This document shows, in pieces, positions 8,704 to 17,904 of a stretch of 64,000 nucleotides of DNA (position 1 is its first letter; each line of letters opens with the position of its first letter). The notes below the pieces were generated by a model, which had not been told where the DNA came from, did no database searches, and saw only the letters and a program-made list of their open reading frames with translations. The stretch is from Curvibacter microcysteis (GTDB taxonomy: Bacteria; Pseudomonadota; Gammaproteobacteria; Burkholderiales; Burkholderiaceae_C). The stretch is taken from NCBI RefSeq assembly GCF_028649455.1, contig NZ_JAQSIO010000001.1:744001-808000 (forward strand), written 5' to 3'. Made by a program: the position numbers and the translations under genes.

Positions 8704-9480
8704 TCACATTCGGAAATGCTCACCGAGGTAGACGCGCCGAACATCGGCGTTCTCCACGATCTCGGACGGGGTGCCTTTGGCCAGCACATGGCCATCGCTG
8801 ATGATGAACGCGTGGTCGCAAATGCCCAGCGTCTCGCGCACGTTGTGGTCGGTGATCAAGACACCGATGCCGCGCGACTTGAGAAAGCCGACGATGCGCT
8901 GGATTTCGATCACCGCGATGGGGTCGATGCCGGCAAAGGGCTCATCCAACAAGATGAAGCGCGGCTGCGTCGCCAGGGCGCGGGCGATCTCGACCCGCCG
9001 CCGTTCACCGCCGGACAAAGCCAGAGCCGGCGAGTCACGCAGGTGGTCCACACGCAGGTCCTGCAGCAAGGCCTCCAGGCGCTCCGCAATAGCGGCTTTG
9101 CTCAAGGGCGCGCCCGACTCGTCCTGCTGCAACTCCAACACAGCCTGCACGTTTTCGGCCACGGTGAGCTTGCGGAAGATCGAAGCCTCTTGGGGCAGGT
9201 AGCTCAGGCCCAGGCGAGAACGGCGGTGGATGGGCATGTGGCCCACCTGTTGGCCGTCCATGAGGATCTCGCCCGCGTCAGAACGCACCAGCCCGACGAT
9301 CATGTAAAACGAAGTGGTCTTGCCCGCACCGTTGGGGCCCAGCAAACCCACGACTTCGCCCTTGTTCACGGACAAGGACACGTCTTTGACCACCTTGCGG
9401 CTGCCATAGGCCTTGCGCAGGTGGCGCGCTTCCAGGCGGCTGACAGCAGCCTCAGGCGCGTTCACGACAGGAGCGTTCAA
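8704..9480 (-). CDS. lptB: LPS export ABC transporter ATPase LptB
   Basis: A 258-residue ABC ATPase with Walker [14 protein letters not shown], signature [15 protein letters not shown], Walker [16 protein letters not shown] and switch His in ITDHNVRET. LptB powers LptFG in pulling lipopolysaccharide out of the inner membrane toward LptC, LptA and LptDE. Its start overlaps the end of lptA by 4 bases and its stop is followed two bases later by the rpoN start, so the three genes are one unit. The N-terminal extension of about 15 residues before the ABC domain is unremarkable. Confidence 0.96.
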   Translation of the reverse strand: MNAPVVNAPEAAVSRLEARHLRKAYGSRKVVKDVSLSVNKGEVVGLLGPNGAGKTTSFYMIVGLVRSDAGEILMDGQQVGHMPIHRRSRLGLSYLPQEASIFRKLTVAENVQAVLELQQDESGAPLSKAAIAERLEALLQDLRVDHLRDSPALALSGGERRRVEIARALATQPRFILLDEPFAGIDPIAVIEIQRIVGFLKSRGIGVLITDHNVRETLGICDHAFIISDGHVLAKGTPSEIVENADVRRVYLGEHFRM

Positions 9481-10118
9481 GGCTTGGAGCCCTCCATGCC
9501 GTTGGTCGACCGCAGCACAGGCCGAGGCCCACCGGCGTCGACCGGGGGCGCCGCCGCATCGGCAGCCGGGCCCCGCGGCGACAGCATGGCACGCACCCGC
9601 TCGCCGGGGGCGGCTGGGCTGGGCACCACGTTGCGGGCCTGCTTGATGCCATCGACCGTGAACACGTCGGTGACGTTGTCGTAAACGATCACATCACCCG
9701 TGACCTGGTCGTTGAGGGTGTTGCCACGGTAGCGACGCAATTCGCCACGCTTGATGAATTTGACGTTGTCGGCGCGGCCATCGTATTCAATGGTCTCGCC
9801 TTCGCCTTCGATGTATTCCTCGCCGCCATCGCGCTTTTGCCGGTAAAAGGCGCGCTGACCAGGCTCAGCGAACACCACGCCGTACTGGTAGCCCTCGGCG
9901 TCTTGGCGCACATCCAGGCGCGCGCCGCGGATCACGATGGTGCCCTTGGTCATGATGACCCGCCCCGTGAACACGCTGACTTGCTTGAGGTCGTCATGAC
10001 GCAGGTTGTCCGACTCGATGTTCATGGGCTTGCCACGGTCTGCGCGTTCAGCCCAGGCCATGGGCGCAGCCAGGCAGGCCAGGATCAGCAGCAAAGAGGG
10101 GAGGAATGCAGGTTTCAT
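9477..10118 (-). CDS. lptA: LPS transport periplasmic bridge protein LptA
   Basis: A 213-residue protein starting at ATG 10118 ([19 protein letters not shown]), with a signal peptide ending near AWA-ERADRG. The OstA-like beta-jellyroll includes [20 protein letters not shown] and [17 protein letters not shown]. LptA oligomers bridge LptC to LptD across the periplasm. The C-terminal 45 residues are Pro/Ala-rich and disordered. Unlike many relatives, lptC and the kdsC/kdsD genes are not directly upstream; instead a terminator and the dsbA operon lie there, so lptC must be elsewhere. Confidence 0.93.
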   Translation of the reverse strand: MKPAFLPSLLLILACLAAPMAWAERADRGKPMNIESDNLRHDDLKQVSVFTGRVIMTKGTIVIRGARLDVRQDAEGYQYGVVFAEPGQRAFYRQKRDGGEEYIEGEGETIEYDGRADNVKFIKRGELRRYRGNTLNDQVTGDVIVYDNVTDVFTVDGIKQARNVVPSPAAPGERVRAMLSPRGPAADAAAPPVDAGGPRPVLRSTNGMEGSKP

Positions 10119-10180
10119 AAGGCACGTTTCTTGCAAACGATTGTACCGGGCTGTGCCTCAGGATCGCCCCTGCGGCCAAG

Positions 10181-10205
10181 AAAAAGCCCGCACAAGGCGG
10201 GCTTT
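10181..10205 (-). terminator. Intrinsic terminator after dsbA (minus strand)
   Basis: On the minus strand the sequence reads AAAGCCCGC, a 5-base loop, GCGGGCTTT and further T residues. A 9-bp stem with a T-run, 24 bases after the dsbA stop, separates the argS-SPOR-dsbA unit from lptA-lptB-rpoN. Confidence 0.9.
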
Positions 10206-10228
10206 CGGGGTCAGCGGGCGCGGGAGCC

Positions 10229-10882
10229 TCAGCGGCTCTTGCGGGCCTCAGCGATCAGGGCGTCGGTGATTTGCAGGGCGCGGGTCATGCTGCCGGCCAT
10301 GGTGCCGTCGGTGATGTAGCGGCCTGCAATGCCCATGGCGGGCACGCCATCGAGCTTGTACGCATCGACGATCTGCTTGGCTCGCGTGGCCTTGCCGGTG
10401 ATCGAGAAGGACTTGAAATACTCCAGGAACTTGGCCTTGTCCACGCCTTGCTTGACCACCCAGTCGATGATGGCCTCGTCGCCAATCACCTTCAGGCGCT
10501 CGGTGTGCAGCGCGTTGAACACCTTAAATTGCAACTCGTCGACTTTGCCCATGGCTTCGAGCGCGTAGTACAGGCGCTGCTTGGGCTCGAAATCGGCAAG
10601 GAAGGGCACGGGCACACGGCGGAACGACACGTCCTTGGGCAGCTTCTTGAGCCAGGCTTCGAGTTCGGGCTCGAAATGGGCGCAGTGCGGGCAGTTGTAA
10701 GAGAAGAACTCAATCACTTCCACGCGGTCAGCCGGGGCATCCACCGGAGCGCGGCTGCTCAGGGCCACATAGTCTTTGCCGGGCTTGAAAGCCGTTTGGG
10801 CCTGGGCTGGCAGGGCCGTCAGCAAGCCGCTGGCGGTGGCGGAACCGGCCGCCAGGGCCAGCGAAAAATCACGACGTTTCAT
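10229..10882 (-). CDS. dsbA: Thiol:disulfide interchange protein DsbA/DsbL
   Basis: A 217-residue periplasmic oxidoreductase. ATG 10882 gives MKRRDFSLALAAGSATASG, a twin-arginine-looking head followed by a hydrophobic stretch and cleavage near AQA. The thioredoxin-fold active site is CPHC (FFSYNCPHCAHFEPE, about residue 70), and the cis-proline loop is GVPAMG near residue 185. It introduces disulfides into exported proteins and is re-oxidised by DsbB, which is not in this window. The gene is the last of the argS-SPOR-dsbA series and is followed by a strong terminator. Confidence 0.93.
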   Translation of the reverse strand: MKRRDFSLALAAGSATASGLLTALPAQAQTAFKPGKDYVALSSRAPVDAPADRVEVIEFFSYNCPHCAHFEPELEAWLKKLPKDVSFRRVPVPFLADFEPKQRLYYALEAMGKVDELQFKVFNALHTERLKVIGDEAIIDWVVKQGVDKAKFLEYFKSFSITGKATRAKQIVDAYKLDGVPAMGIAGRYITDGTMAGSMTRALQITDALIAEARKSR

Positions 10883-10960
10883 CAAAAAAGCCTCTCATAA
10901 AAGGGTCTGCTCCGTCAGAAAGGAGTGCCGGCAAAAAGTTCAGTGGCCGGCACCACTTCC

Positions 10961-11731
10961 TCAGCGCTGCACCCGAACCAAGGTGGTGTCCAGGCCAGCG
11001 CCTTCCAGTTTTTCTTTGATGCGATCGGCATCGTCACGCTTGCCAAACGGCCCCACGCGCACGCGGAACACGGTGCGGCCCGCTTGCTCGCGTTCGGTCA
11101 CGCGGGCTTCCCAGCCCATCATGGCCAACTTGGCTTTCTGGCCTTCGGCATCCTCATTCGTGCGGTAGGCGCCCACTTGCACGTAATAGTCGAAGGGGTC
11201 GACACCCGAACTGCTGGACGACGCACTGCCCGAAGTCGATCCACCCGACTTGGCGCGCGCCAGATCGCCCAGCGGGTCTGCCGACACCGGCTTGGTGTCC
11301 GAGCCCTTGGTGACGGGCTTCACATCGGGCTTGTCCGACGATTTGTCCGCGGTTTTCTCGCTGGACTTGTCTGAGGCCTTGTCCGCCTTATCGGCTTTCT
11401 CTGCCTTGTCGCTGGCCTTGTTGGGGCGGTCTGCGGACTTGTCCGCAGATTTGTCCGACGAGGCCGACGCATCGGCCGGGGCGTTGTCGCCGCCCACGCT
11501 GCCAGCCGCCCCCGGACGCACCGGGTTCTTGCCGTACAGCGGGGAGTTGGGGTCCCAGTCCTTGTTTTTACGGGCTTCGGCGGCGTCTTGGTCGGCCGAG
11601 CGGGTCTGGCCCTTGTTCAGGAAGGGCACCGGTACCTTGGTGACATACACCGCCACGGCCAAGGCCGCGCCCAAACCCAACACCACCCCGATCACCAGAC
11701 CGAGGAAGGTCCCGCCGAATTGTCTTTTCAT
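10961..11731 (-). CDS. SPOR-domain inner-membrane protein (FtsN-like, divisome-associated)
   Basis: A 256-residue protein: short cytoplasmic head MKRQFGGTFL, one transmembrane helix (residues about 9-31), a long low-complexity periplasmic linker (about 75-150) made of Lys/Ser/Asp/Ala repeats of the type DKSADKSSD, and a C-terminal SPOR domain (about 180-256, DYYVQVGAYRTNEDAE to VRVQR). SPOR domains bind denuded septal peptidoglycan, so a role at the division site is likely. It lies 11 bases after argS, as in other Burkholderiales. Confidence 0.9.
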   Translation of the reverse strand: MKRQFGGTFLGLVIGVVLGLGAALAVAVYVTKVPVPFLNKGQTRSADQDAAEARKNKDWDPNSPLYGKNPVRPGAAGSVGGDNAPADASASSDKSADKSADRPNKASDKAEKADKADKASDKSSEKTADKSSDKPDVKPVTKGSDTKPVSADPLGDLARAKSGGSTSGSASSSSSGVDPFDYYVQVGAYRTNEDAEGQKAKLAMMGWEARVTEREQAGRTVFRVRVGPFGKRDDADRIKEKLEGAGLDTTLVRVQR

Positions 11732-11742
11732 GATGCGTCAGT

Positions 11743-13416
11743 TCACATTTTTTGCGGTGCCGAAACCCCCAGCACTGCCAAGCCATTGTGCAGCACCCGG
11801 GCGGTGGCGGCGACCAGGGCCAGCCGCGCCAGCTTGACCTGTTCGTCGTCCACCAGGATGCGTTCGGCATCGTAGTAGCTGTGGTAGCTGGAAGCGAGCT
11901 CGCGCAGGTAAAAAGTCACATCGTGCGGGGCAAAATCCAAGGCAGCGGCAGTCAGCATCTCAGGGTACTTGGCCAGTTGCAGCATCAAGGCCTGGGCTTG
12001 CGGCCCTTCGAGCGGCGACAGGTCCACCTGGGCCAGCGAGGCGACATCACCGCCCCAGGCGTTGAGCACCGAGCAGATGCGGGCGTGCGCGTACTGCACG
12101 TAGTACACCGGGTTGTCGTTGTTCTGGGCCAGGGCCAAGTCGATGTCGAAGATGTACTCGGTGTCGGGCTTGCGCGACAGCAGGAAGAAGCGCACCGCGT
12201 CCTTGCTGGTCCACTCGATCAGGTCGCGCAGGGTGACGTAGCTGCCGGCGCGCTTGGAGATCTTGACCTCTTCGCCGCCGCGCATGACGCGCACCATGGT
12301 GTGCAGCACGTAGTCCGGGTAGCCCTCAGGAATGCCCACACCCGCCGCCTGCAGGCCCGCGCGCACCCGCGCGATGGTGCCGTGGTGGTCGGTGCCCTGG
12401 ATGTTGACCACCTTGCCAAAGCCGCGCTCGAACTTGGTGATGTGGTAGGCCACGTCGGGCACGAAGTAGGTGAACGTGCCGTCGGTCTTGCGCATCACGC
12501 GGTCTTTGTCGTCGCCGTAGTCGGTGGACTTGAGCCACAGCGCGCTGTCTTGCTCGTAAGTCTTGCCGGCCTCGATCAGCTTGTTGACCGTGGCTTCCAC
12601 CCGGCCGCTGGTGTAGAGGCTGGACTCCAGGTAGTAGTTGTCAAATTTGACCTGGAAGGCCTTCAGGTCCAAATCCTGTTCGTGGCGCAGGTAAGCCACG
12701 GCAAACTGACGGATGCCGTCCAGGTCGTCCGCGTCGCCGCTGCCGGTGAACTCGCGGTCATCGGACTTGACGGTCTTGCCGGCCAAGAAGTCGGTGGCGA
12801 TGTCGCCGATGTAGTCGCCGTTGTAGGCCGACTCAGGCCAGCCGGCGTCACCGGGCTTGAGGCCCTTGGCGCGGCACTGGGTGCTGTTGGCCAGGGTCTG
12901 GATTTGCACGCCGGCATCGTTGTAGTAGAACTCGCGCCACACGTCCCAGCCCTGGGTCTGGAACAGGTTGCAGATGGCGTCACCCAATGCGGCCTGGCGG
13001 CCGTGGCCCACGTGCAACGGGCCGGTGGGGTTGGCCGAGACGAACTCGACCAGCACGCGCTCCTGGCGGGGCGCCTGCCAGCCGAACTTCTCACCGGCTT
13101 GCAGCACTTCACGCACCACCTCTTGCTTGGCGGCAGGCTTCAGGCGCACGTTGAGAAAGCCAGGGCCGGCGATCTCGATCGCGTCCACCCACTGGCTCCA
13201 GGCTGGCGTGGCCAGCAGGCTGGTCTTGAGGGTTTCGGCCACTTGGCGCGGGTTGAGTTTGAGCGGCTTGGCCAATTGCATGGCCGCCGTGCAGGCGAAA
13301 TCGCCGTGGGCCGCCACCTTGGGCGACTCGAACACAGCCTTGGCTGCGGCACCGGGGGAGAGTTTTTCGAGCTCGGCGGCCAGCGCGGCGAGCAAATCGT
13401 GTTTGACAGAGAGCAT
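11743..13416 (-). CDS. argS: Arginyl-tRNA synthetase
   Basis: A 557-residue class I synthetase. The N-terminal Add-1 domain is followed by the HIGH-type motif in [14 protein letters not shown] (about residue 130), the KMSK-type element [10 protein letters not shown] (about 365) and the all-helical anticodon-binding domain ending [15 protein letters not shown]. It charges tRNA-Arg in the cytoplasm. First gene of the argS-SPOR-dsbA unit; the promoter must lie in the 162 bases before the psiF-like gene, which diverges from it. Confidence 0.97.
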   Translation of the reverse strand: MLSVKHDLLAALAAELEKLSPGAAAKAVFESPKVAAHGDFACTAAMQLAKPLKLNPRQVAETLKTSLLATPAWSQWVDAIEIAGPGFLNVRLKPAAKQEVVREVLQAGEKFGWQAPRQERVLVEFVSANPTGPLHVGHGRQAALGDAICNLFQTQGWDVWREFYYNDAGVQIQTLANSTQCRAKGLKPGDAGWPESAYNGDYIGDIATDFLAGKTVKSDDREFTGSGDADDLDGIRQFAVAYLRHEQDLDLKAFQVKFDNYYLESSLYTSGRVEATVNKLIEAGKTYEQDSALWLKSTDYGDDKDRVMRKTDGTFTYFVPDVAYHITKFERGFGKVVNIQGTDHHGTIARVRAGLQAAGVGIPEGYPDYVLHTMVRVMRGGEEVKISKRAGSYVTLRDLIEWTSKDAVRFFLLSRKPDTEYIFDIDLALAQNNDNPVYYVQYAHARICSVLNAWGGDVASLAQVDLSPLEGPQAQALMLQLAKYPEMLTAAALDFAPHDVTFYLRELASSYHSYYDAERILVDDEQVKLARLALVAATARVLHNGLAVLGVSAPQKM

Positions 13417-13578
13417 GGCGCGATTTTACGGGCCGGTGCCCGAACGGCGGCGAACCCTGGTCACATGGCCACCCCAAGCCGTCCATTCCGTCGTCGAATG
13501 CGGCTCAGCAGCGGTGTGACAGGCCCTCGGCAGGCGGGGGTCGGCGCCGCTGCAGCGCAGTATCCAAGGAGGCTTCCC

Positions 13579-13893
13579 ATGCACCCCGTCTTCACACCCC
13601 CCCTGCCAGCGACGCCGGCCCCCAGCCGCCGCAGCCCATTCAACCCCTGGATGGCGCTGGGCGCCCTGGGGCTGGTTTTGCTGCTGAACCCCGGCACGGG
13701 GCAGGCCAAAGACAGCCCCGCCGCCAAAGACGCCAAAGCACCCGCCGAGGCCAGCACCGCACCCGCCAGCGCCCCCGCCCAAAAACAACGCAACCGCATG
13801 GGCGAGTGCAGCGCCCAGTTCAAGGCGACGGGCAAGCCGGGGTCAGAACGCAAAGCCTTCATGCAGGAATGCCTGCGCAAGCCCAAGGCGTGA
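13579..13893 (+). CDS. PsiF-repeat exported small protein
   Basis: A 104-residue protein with AAGGAGG upstream of ATG 13579. It has an N-terminal hydrophobic segment (WMALGALGLVLLLNPGTG), an Ala/Pro/Lys-rich linker, and one PsiF repeat near the C terminus: NRMGECSAQFKATGKPG and RKAFMQECLRK, with paired cysteines. E. coli PsiF is induced by phosphate starvation and its function is unknown. Divergent from argS. Confidence 0.8.
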   Translation: MHPVFTPPLPATPAPSRRSPFNPWMALGALGLVLLLNPGTGQAKDSPAAKDAKAPAEASTAPASAPAQKQRNRMGECSAQFKATGKPGSERKAFMQECLRKPKA

Positions 13894-13900
13894 CCCTGCC

Positions 13901-13937
13901 CAGCCGGGCCGGCCCGCGCCACCGGTCGGCCCGGCTG
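13901..13937 (+). other. GC-rich hairpin between the psiF-like and glycosyltransferase genes
   Basis: A perfect 10-bp stem CAGCCGGGCC / GGCCCGGCTG with a 17-base loop. It lacks a T-run, and the glycosyltransferase ATG follows 15 bases later, so it could be a weak terminator for the psiF-like gene or a leader structure for the next gene. Confidence 0.5.
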
Positions 13938-13952
13938 GCCGATAATCTCCGC

Positions 13953-14927
13953 ATGGCCGACCGCACCGATTCCACCCCCTCCATTTCCTGCGTCATGCCG
14001 GCGTACAACGAAGCCGGCAACCTGGGGCGTTTTGTGCCCCAGGTGCTGGCCGCGCTCAAAACCCTTTCCCCGCAGGTTGAGGTGGTGATCATCAACGACG
14101 GCAGCCGCGACCAGACCGCCGCCGCCGCGATCGAGCTCACGCGTCAGCACCCCGAAGTCGTGCTGCTCGACCTGTCACGCAACTTTGGCAAAGAGGCCGC
14201 GCTCACCGCCGGCATGGAAGCGGCGCGTGGCGAGGTGGTGGTGCTGATGGACTCTGACGGCCAACACCCGGTGGAGTTGATCGGCCAGATGCTGGCCCGC
14301 TGGCGCCAGGGCATGGACGTGGTCTATGCCGTGCGCAAGACGCGAGACGACCAGACCCGCCTGCACGCCAAGCTGGCCGGGGTGTTTTACTGGCTGGTCA
14401 ACCACAACAACCGGGTCAAGATTCCGCCCAATGCGGGCGACTTCCGCCTGATGGACCGGGCCGTGGTGGCCGCCATCAAGAGCCTGCCCGAGCGCAACCG
14501 CTTCATGAAGGGCTTGTACGCCTGGGTGGGTTTCAACAGCACCGCCCTGGAATACGAACCCCTGCCCCGCACGGACGGCCAGAGCAGCTTTGGCCTGCGC
14601 GGCGCCGCCTCTCTGGCCCTGACCGGCCTGGTGGCTTTTTCCTCCGTGCCCTTGCGCACGCTGGCCCTGCTGGGCCTGCTGATCTCGCTGGCGTCGCTGA
14701 GCTATGGCCTGTGGGTGGTCATTTCGTACTTTGTTTACGGCATCGATGTGCCCGGCTACGCCACGCTGGCGGCCGGCATGATGCTGCTCAGTGGGATCCA
14801 GATCCTGTCCATTGGGGTGCTGGCCGAGTACATCGGCCGCATCTATGAAGAGGTCAAGCGCCGCCCCACCTACTTGCTCAAGGGTCGCCACGGCCAAGGC
14901 CTGCCGCCGGCGGGCCCGGAGGCCTGA
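13953..14927 (+). CDS. Family 2 polyprenyl-phosphate glycosyltransferase (ArnC/GtrB/FlmF2-like)
   Basis: A 324-residue enzyme. Residues 1-230 form a GT-A domain with CVMPAYNEAGN, NDGSRDQT, DLSRNFGKEAALTAG and the metal-binding MDSDGQHP; RNRFMKGLY follows. Two transmembrane helices (about 235-300) anchor it, ending VLAEYIGRIYEEVKRRPTYLL, typical for enzymes that move a sugar from UDP or GDP to undecaprenyl or dolichyl phosphate. Its convergent neighbours are an ArnT-like transferase and a YdjC-type deacetylase. These three functions are together the toolkit of the Francisella FlmF2-NaxD-FlmK and Bordetella LgmA-C lipid A pathways, so the sugar may be GlcNAc or GalNAc (inference). Confidence 0.85.
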   Translation: MADRTDSTPSISCVMPAYNEAGNLGRFVPQVLAALKTLSPQVEVVIINDGSRDQTAAAAIELTRQHPEVVLLDLSRNFGKEAALTAGMEAARGEVVVLMDSDGQHPVELIGQMLARWRQGMDVVYAVRKTRDDQTRLHAKLAGVFYWLVNHNNRVKIPPNAGDFRLMDRAVVAAIKSLPERNRFMKGLYAWVGFNSTALEYEPLPRTDGQSSFGLRGAASLALTGLVAFSSVPLRTLALLGLLISLASLSYGLWVVISYFVYGIDVPGYATLAAGMMLLSGIQILSIGVLAEYIGRIYEEVKRRPTYLLKGRHGQGLPPAGPEA

Positions 14928-14970
14928 GGCCCCCCGGCCACCGCGGGGCGGCTGCCCCCTTGGGTCCCCT

Positions 14971-16548
14971 TCAACGCCGGCAACTGGCCAGCCCCGCCCC
15001 CGCCTGGGTGCTGGGGCTGCGGTACAGCGTCCAGGACTGGCCGCGCAGCACCCGCTCAAAACCGCTCACGGCCTGGTCATTGGGGGCCACCAACCACTGA
15101 CCGGCTTGGCCCGCGGCCTGGGTCAGCGCGTCCAAGCCCTGCAAACGCTGGCCGGCCTGGGCATCGAAATTGGCACCTTCAAACAACTCACGACGCCAGT
15201 TGTCCTTGGCCGATTGGCGCTCATGGTCCCAGTCCTGCACCACCACCATGGCCTGCGGCAATCGGACCAGGAAAGGCAGGTCGTAGGGGAAGTCTCCAGC
15301 GGCCAGCACCGTGTCCTGCGGGCCCATTTGGCAAGCCAGCACGGCGGCGATGTCGGCCGTGCCCCGGCGCTCGGTGTAGCGCGTGGCCGCCAGGTTGACG
15401 GCCAGGGCCACGCCCACGGCCAACACCAGCAAGGCCTTGAACAAGCGCTCGGCATGGCGCCAGCGGCCCAGGCCTTGCTCAAAGCCCAGCGCGGCCAAAA
15501 AGGCCAGGGCGGGCATGACCGGCAAGGCATAGCCAATCAGCTTGGAATGCGGCACCGAGAAAAAGCCAATGATGGCCACCAACCAGATCCAGGCCAGCGC
15601 CACCCAGACCCGCGCCGCCGGGGTCAGCGGTGGCTCGGCATGGGGGCGCTTGAAGCCGCGGGCCACCAGCGGTTGCAGCGCGAAAAAGGCCCAGGGAAAG
15701 AGCAGCAGGAACAAGCCCGCCACGTAAAACCACCAGGGGCGACCGTTGTTGAACGTGGTCGCGGTGTAGCGGTTGAACTGCTGATCACCAAACAGGTAGG
15801 CCAGCAAACCAGGCGCGCGGCGCTCGGCCAGCATAAACCAGGGCACGGCAATCAGGGCAAACAACAGCAGTCCGCGCAGCCAGGGCAGGTACAGCACCTT
15901 GCGGAACTGGCGCGTCCACAACAGCCAGACGAACAAGACCAGGCCCGGCAGCACCAGGCCAATCAAGCCCTTGCTCAGCACACCCAGGCCACAGGCGGCA
16001 AAGCCCAGCAAAGCCAGGCCGGGGCGTGGCACCCAGGGGCCCCGGTCCGCACGGCCGCCCGAGTCCGAGCCCACGAAGGCCGCGGCAAAGGCCCAGATGG
16101 CCACGCCGATCCAGCCCGCCACCAGCATGTCGTGGTTGATGTACTGACCGCCAATCAAAAACGCTAGGCTGCTGCCCAGCATCAGGGCAGCGCGGCGCGC
16201 CAAACTCTCAGCGCGCTCGCCGGCCCCAAAGTCCATGCGGCGCACCGACAAGTACAGCGCCAGCAACATCAGCCCAGCGTGCAAGGCCGGCCCCAGCCGA
16301 GCCACCCACACTTGGGCGCCCAGCGCCGCCATCAGGCTGGCGTTGACCCAATGCAGCAGCGGGGGCTTGTGGAAGAAAGGGATGCCATTGAGGCGCGGCA
16401 CCAGCCAGTCGCCGCTTTGCAGCATCCAGCGGCCAATTTCGCCGTAACGGCCTTCGTCGGGCACGGCCATGGGGCGCAGTGCGGCCAGCACCAGCAGCAG
16501 CACCCAAACAGCCCCCAGCGAGGCCCAGGATTTTTGTCTTTCAGTCAC
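14971..16548 (-). CDS. ArnT-like family 39 lipid glycosyltransferase
   Basis: A 525-residue multi-spanning membrane protein. I chose GTG 16548 (product starts MTERQKSWAS) because the longer frame would run deep into the upstream gene and AAGG precedes this GTG. The first periplasmic loop holds the family signature DEGRYGEIGRWM with RLNGIPFFHKPPLLHW, as in ArnT/PMT enzymes. About 11 hydrophobic helices follow, then a C-terminal soluble domain. Such enzymes take a sugar from undecaprenyl phosphate and attach it to lipid A phosphate at the periplasmic face. It starts 22 bases after the YdjC-type deacetylase gene and is convergent with the glycosyltransferase. Confidence 0.88.
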   Translation of the reverse strand: MTERQKSWASLGAVWVLLLVLAALRPMAVPDEGRYGEIGRWMLQSGDWLVPRLNGIPFFHKPPLLHWVNASLMAALGAQVWVARLGPALHAGLMLLALYLSVRRMDFGAGERAESLARRAALMLGSSLAFLIGGQYINHDMLVAGWIGVAIWAFAAAFVGSDSGGRADRGPWVPRPGLALLGFAACGLGVLSKGLIGLVLPGLVLFVWLLWTRQFRKVLYLPWLRGLLLFALIAVPWFMLAERRAPGLLAYLFGDQQFNRYTATTFNNGRPWWFYVAGLFLLLFPWAFFALQPLVARGFKRPHAEPPLTPAARVWVALAWIWLVAIIGFFSVPHSKLIGYALPVMPALAFLAALGFEQGLGRWRHAERLFKALLVLAVGVALAVNLAATRYTERRGTADIAAVLACQMGPQDTVLAAGDFPYDLPFLVRLPQAMVVVQDWDHERQSAKDNWRRELFEGANFDAQAGQRLQGLDALTQAAGQAGQWLVAPNDQAVSGFERVLRGQSWTLYRSPSTQAGAGLASCRR

Positions 16549-16570
16549 AGCGTCGACCTTGCAAGGGGGT

Positions 16571-17389
16571 TCATTGCGGGCGGGCGTACAACACCCGCCC
16601 GGTGACCAGGCGCACATCGGCCTGGTGCAGCGCCTCGGCAAAAGCCGGGCTGCTGAGGTAAGTCCATTCACGCACGCGGGCGGCGGCGATCTCGTCGTCA
16701 GGCGCGGGGCGGGAGGCGGGGTGGCACATCAAGAGCGTGCCCTCAGGCGCCTGCGCCAGCCAGGTGGCCATGCGGCCGGCATAGGTGGCCACATCGCCCT
16801 GGAAGTCATCGATGCCCGACAACCAGGGCGAACAGGCCATGCCCTGCGCTTGCGCCTGCTGCTGCAAGCGCTGCGCCCCCATGGCCGAGATGATGCGCCC
16901 CTTGAGCCCGCCCTGCCCCGGCACCGGGCGTGAAACGCGCAGGTAGGGGCGCTGGCCCGCGGGGTAGCGCTCGGCCAGCACGGCCACCAGGGCCTGGCGC
17001 AGACCGGCAAACTGCTGCACGTGCTGGTGCCCGTCCACGTGGTCGGGCGCGGCACCCCAGTGGTCTTCAAAGGCCTGCAGCTGCCGTTCGATGCAGGTGC
17101 GCGCCGCCGCCACGGCATGGCCTGGCCAGAGCGCGCGGCGCATCACCGCCCCCAAGCCAGCGCCGTGGCCGGCAGCCACGGCGAAGTGGCTGGTCCAGTC
17201 CAGGTGCAGGCCCACGTCCACCCGGCCGCGCCAAGGCGCCAGGGCGCGCGCGTCCTCCGCCCAGCGCGGCGACAAGGTCATGGCGCTGGTGGCGCTCAAA
17301 CGCCCGGCCTCGATCAGGGACAGGATGCCTTGCGACACGCCTTCATGCAGCGCGTAGTCGTCCGCGCACAACACCAGGGACTTGCTCAT
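16571..17389 (-). CDS. ChbG/HpnK (YdjC) family carbohydrate deacetylase
   Basis: A 272-residue YdjC-fold enzyme. Metal ligands are visible: CADDYALHEGV (Asp-Asp near residue 9), VGLHLDWTSHF (His near 62) and VDGHQHVQQF (His-x-His near 125). The family removes N-acetyl groups from sugars; it includes ChbG (chitooligosaccharides), HpnK, and Francisella NaxD, which deacetylates polyprenyl-linked GalNAc before an ArnT homologue transfers it to lipid A. Its place directly upstream of an ArnT-like gene favours the NaxD-type role over chitin or hopanoid roles. Confidence 0.82.
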   Translation of the reverse strand: MSKSLVLCADDYALHEGVSQGILSLIEAGRLSATSAMTLSPRWAEDARALAPWRGRVDVGLHLDWTSHFAVAAGHGAGLGAVMRRALWPGHAVAAARTCIERQLQAFEDHWGAAPDHVDGHQHVQQFAGLRQALVAVLAERYPAGQRPYLRVSRPVPGQGGLKGRIISAMGAQRLQQQAQAQGMACSPWLSGIDDFQGDVATYAGRMATWLAQAPEGTLLMCHPASRPAPDDEIAAARVREWTYLSSPAFAEALHQADVRLVTGRVLYARPQ

Positions 17390-17396
17390 GCGCGGC

Positions 17397-17843
17397 TCAC
17401 CAGCCTCGGGCCCAGAACACGGCGATCACGGGGATCACCGGGAACAGGTGGGCCTGCACCATCACCCAACGGCGCACGCGACGCTGCTCGGCCGCGTCGG
17501 GCAGGGCGCCGGTGGCCCGGCAGGTGTCACGCCAGCGGCGAAACGCCCGCCCGGTGGGCAAGGCCATCAGGCTCATCAGCACAAACAAGGTGATCTTCAG
17601 GTGCAGCAAGGGCTGGGTGCCGTACCAGGCCAGGCCCTTGATGCCCAGGAACACCCGGGCCGCGCCCGTCAACAACATCAGCAAGGCCGCCAGGCCATAG
17701 ATCAGGTGCAGGCGGGGCAGGCGCTCGAGCACCGCCGCGTTCAGCCACTCGGGGCGGCACAGCGCAGCCTGGCTGGCGAGGAACACCACCAGGGTCAACA
17801 TGGCCAGCAGGTGCAGGCTGGCCAACAGGGCTTCGAGGGTCAT
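17397..17843 (-). CDS. DUF2214 family membrane protein
   Basis: A 148-residue protein starting at ATG 17843 with four hydrophobic helices (ALLASLHLLAMLTLVVFLAS; LIYGLAALLMLLTG; LLHLKITLFVLMSLMALP; AHLFPVIPVIAVFWA). It matches the DUF2214 pattern, whose function is unknown. The stop lies 7 bases before the YdjC-type deacetylase start, so it heads the deacetylase-ArnT transcription unit. A part in presenting or moving the lipid-linked sugar is possible, but nothing in the sequence shows it. Confidence 0.75.
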   Translation of the reverse strand: MTLEALLASLHLLAMLTLVVFLASQAALCRPEWLNAAVLERLPRLHLIYGLAALLMLLTGAARVFLGIKGLAWYGTQPLLHLKITLFVLMSLMALPTGRAFRRWRDTCRATGALPDAAEQRRVRRWVMVQAHLFPVIPVIAVFWARGW

Positions 17844-17904
17844 CGGACGGTCTTTCGCGCCCGGCGGCAAGATCGAGGCTGGTCCAAGGGGACCAGGGAG
17901 GCGC

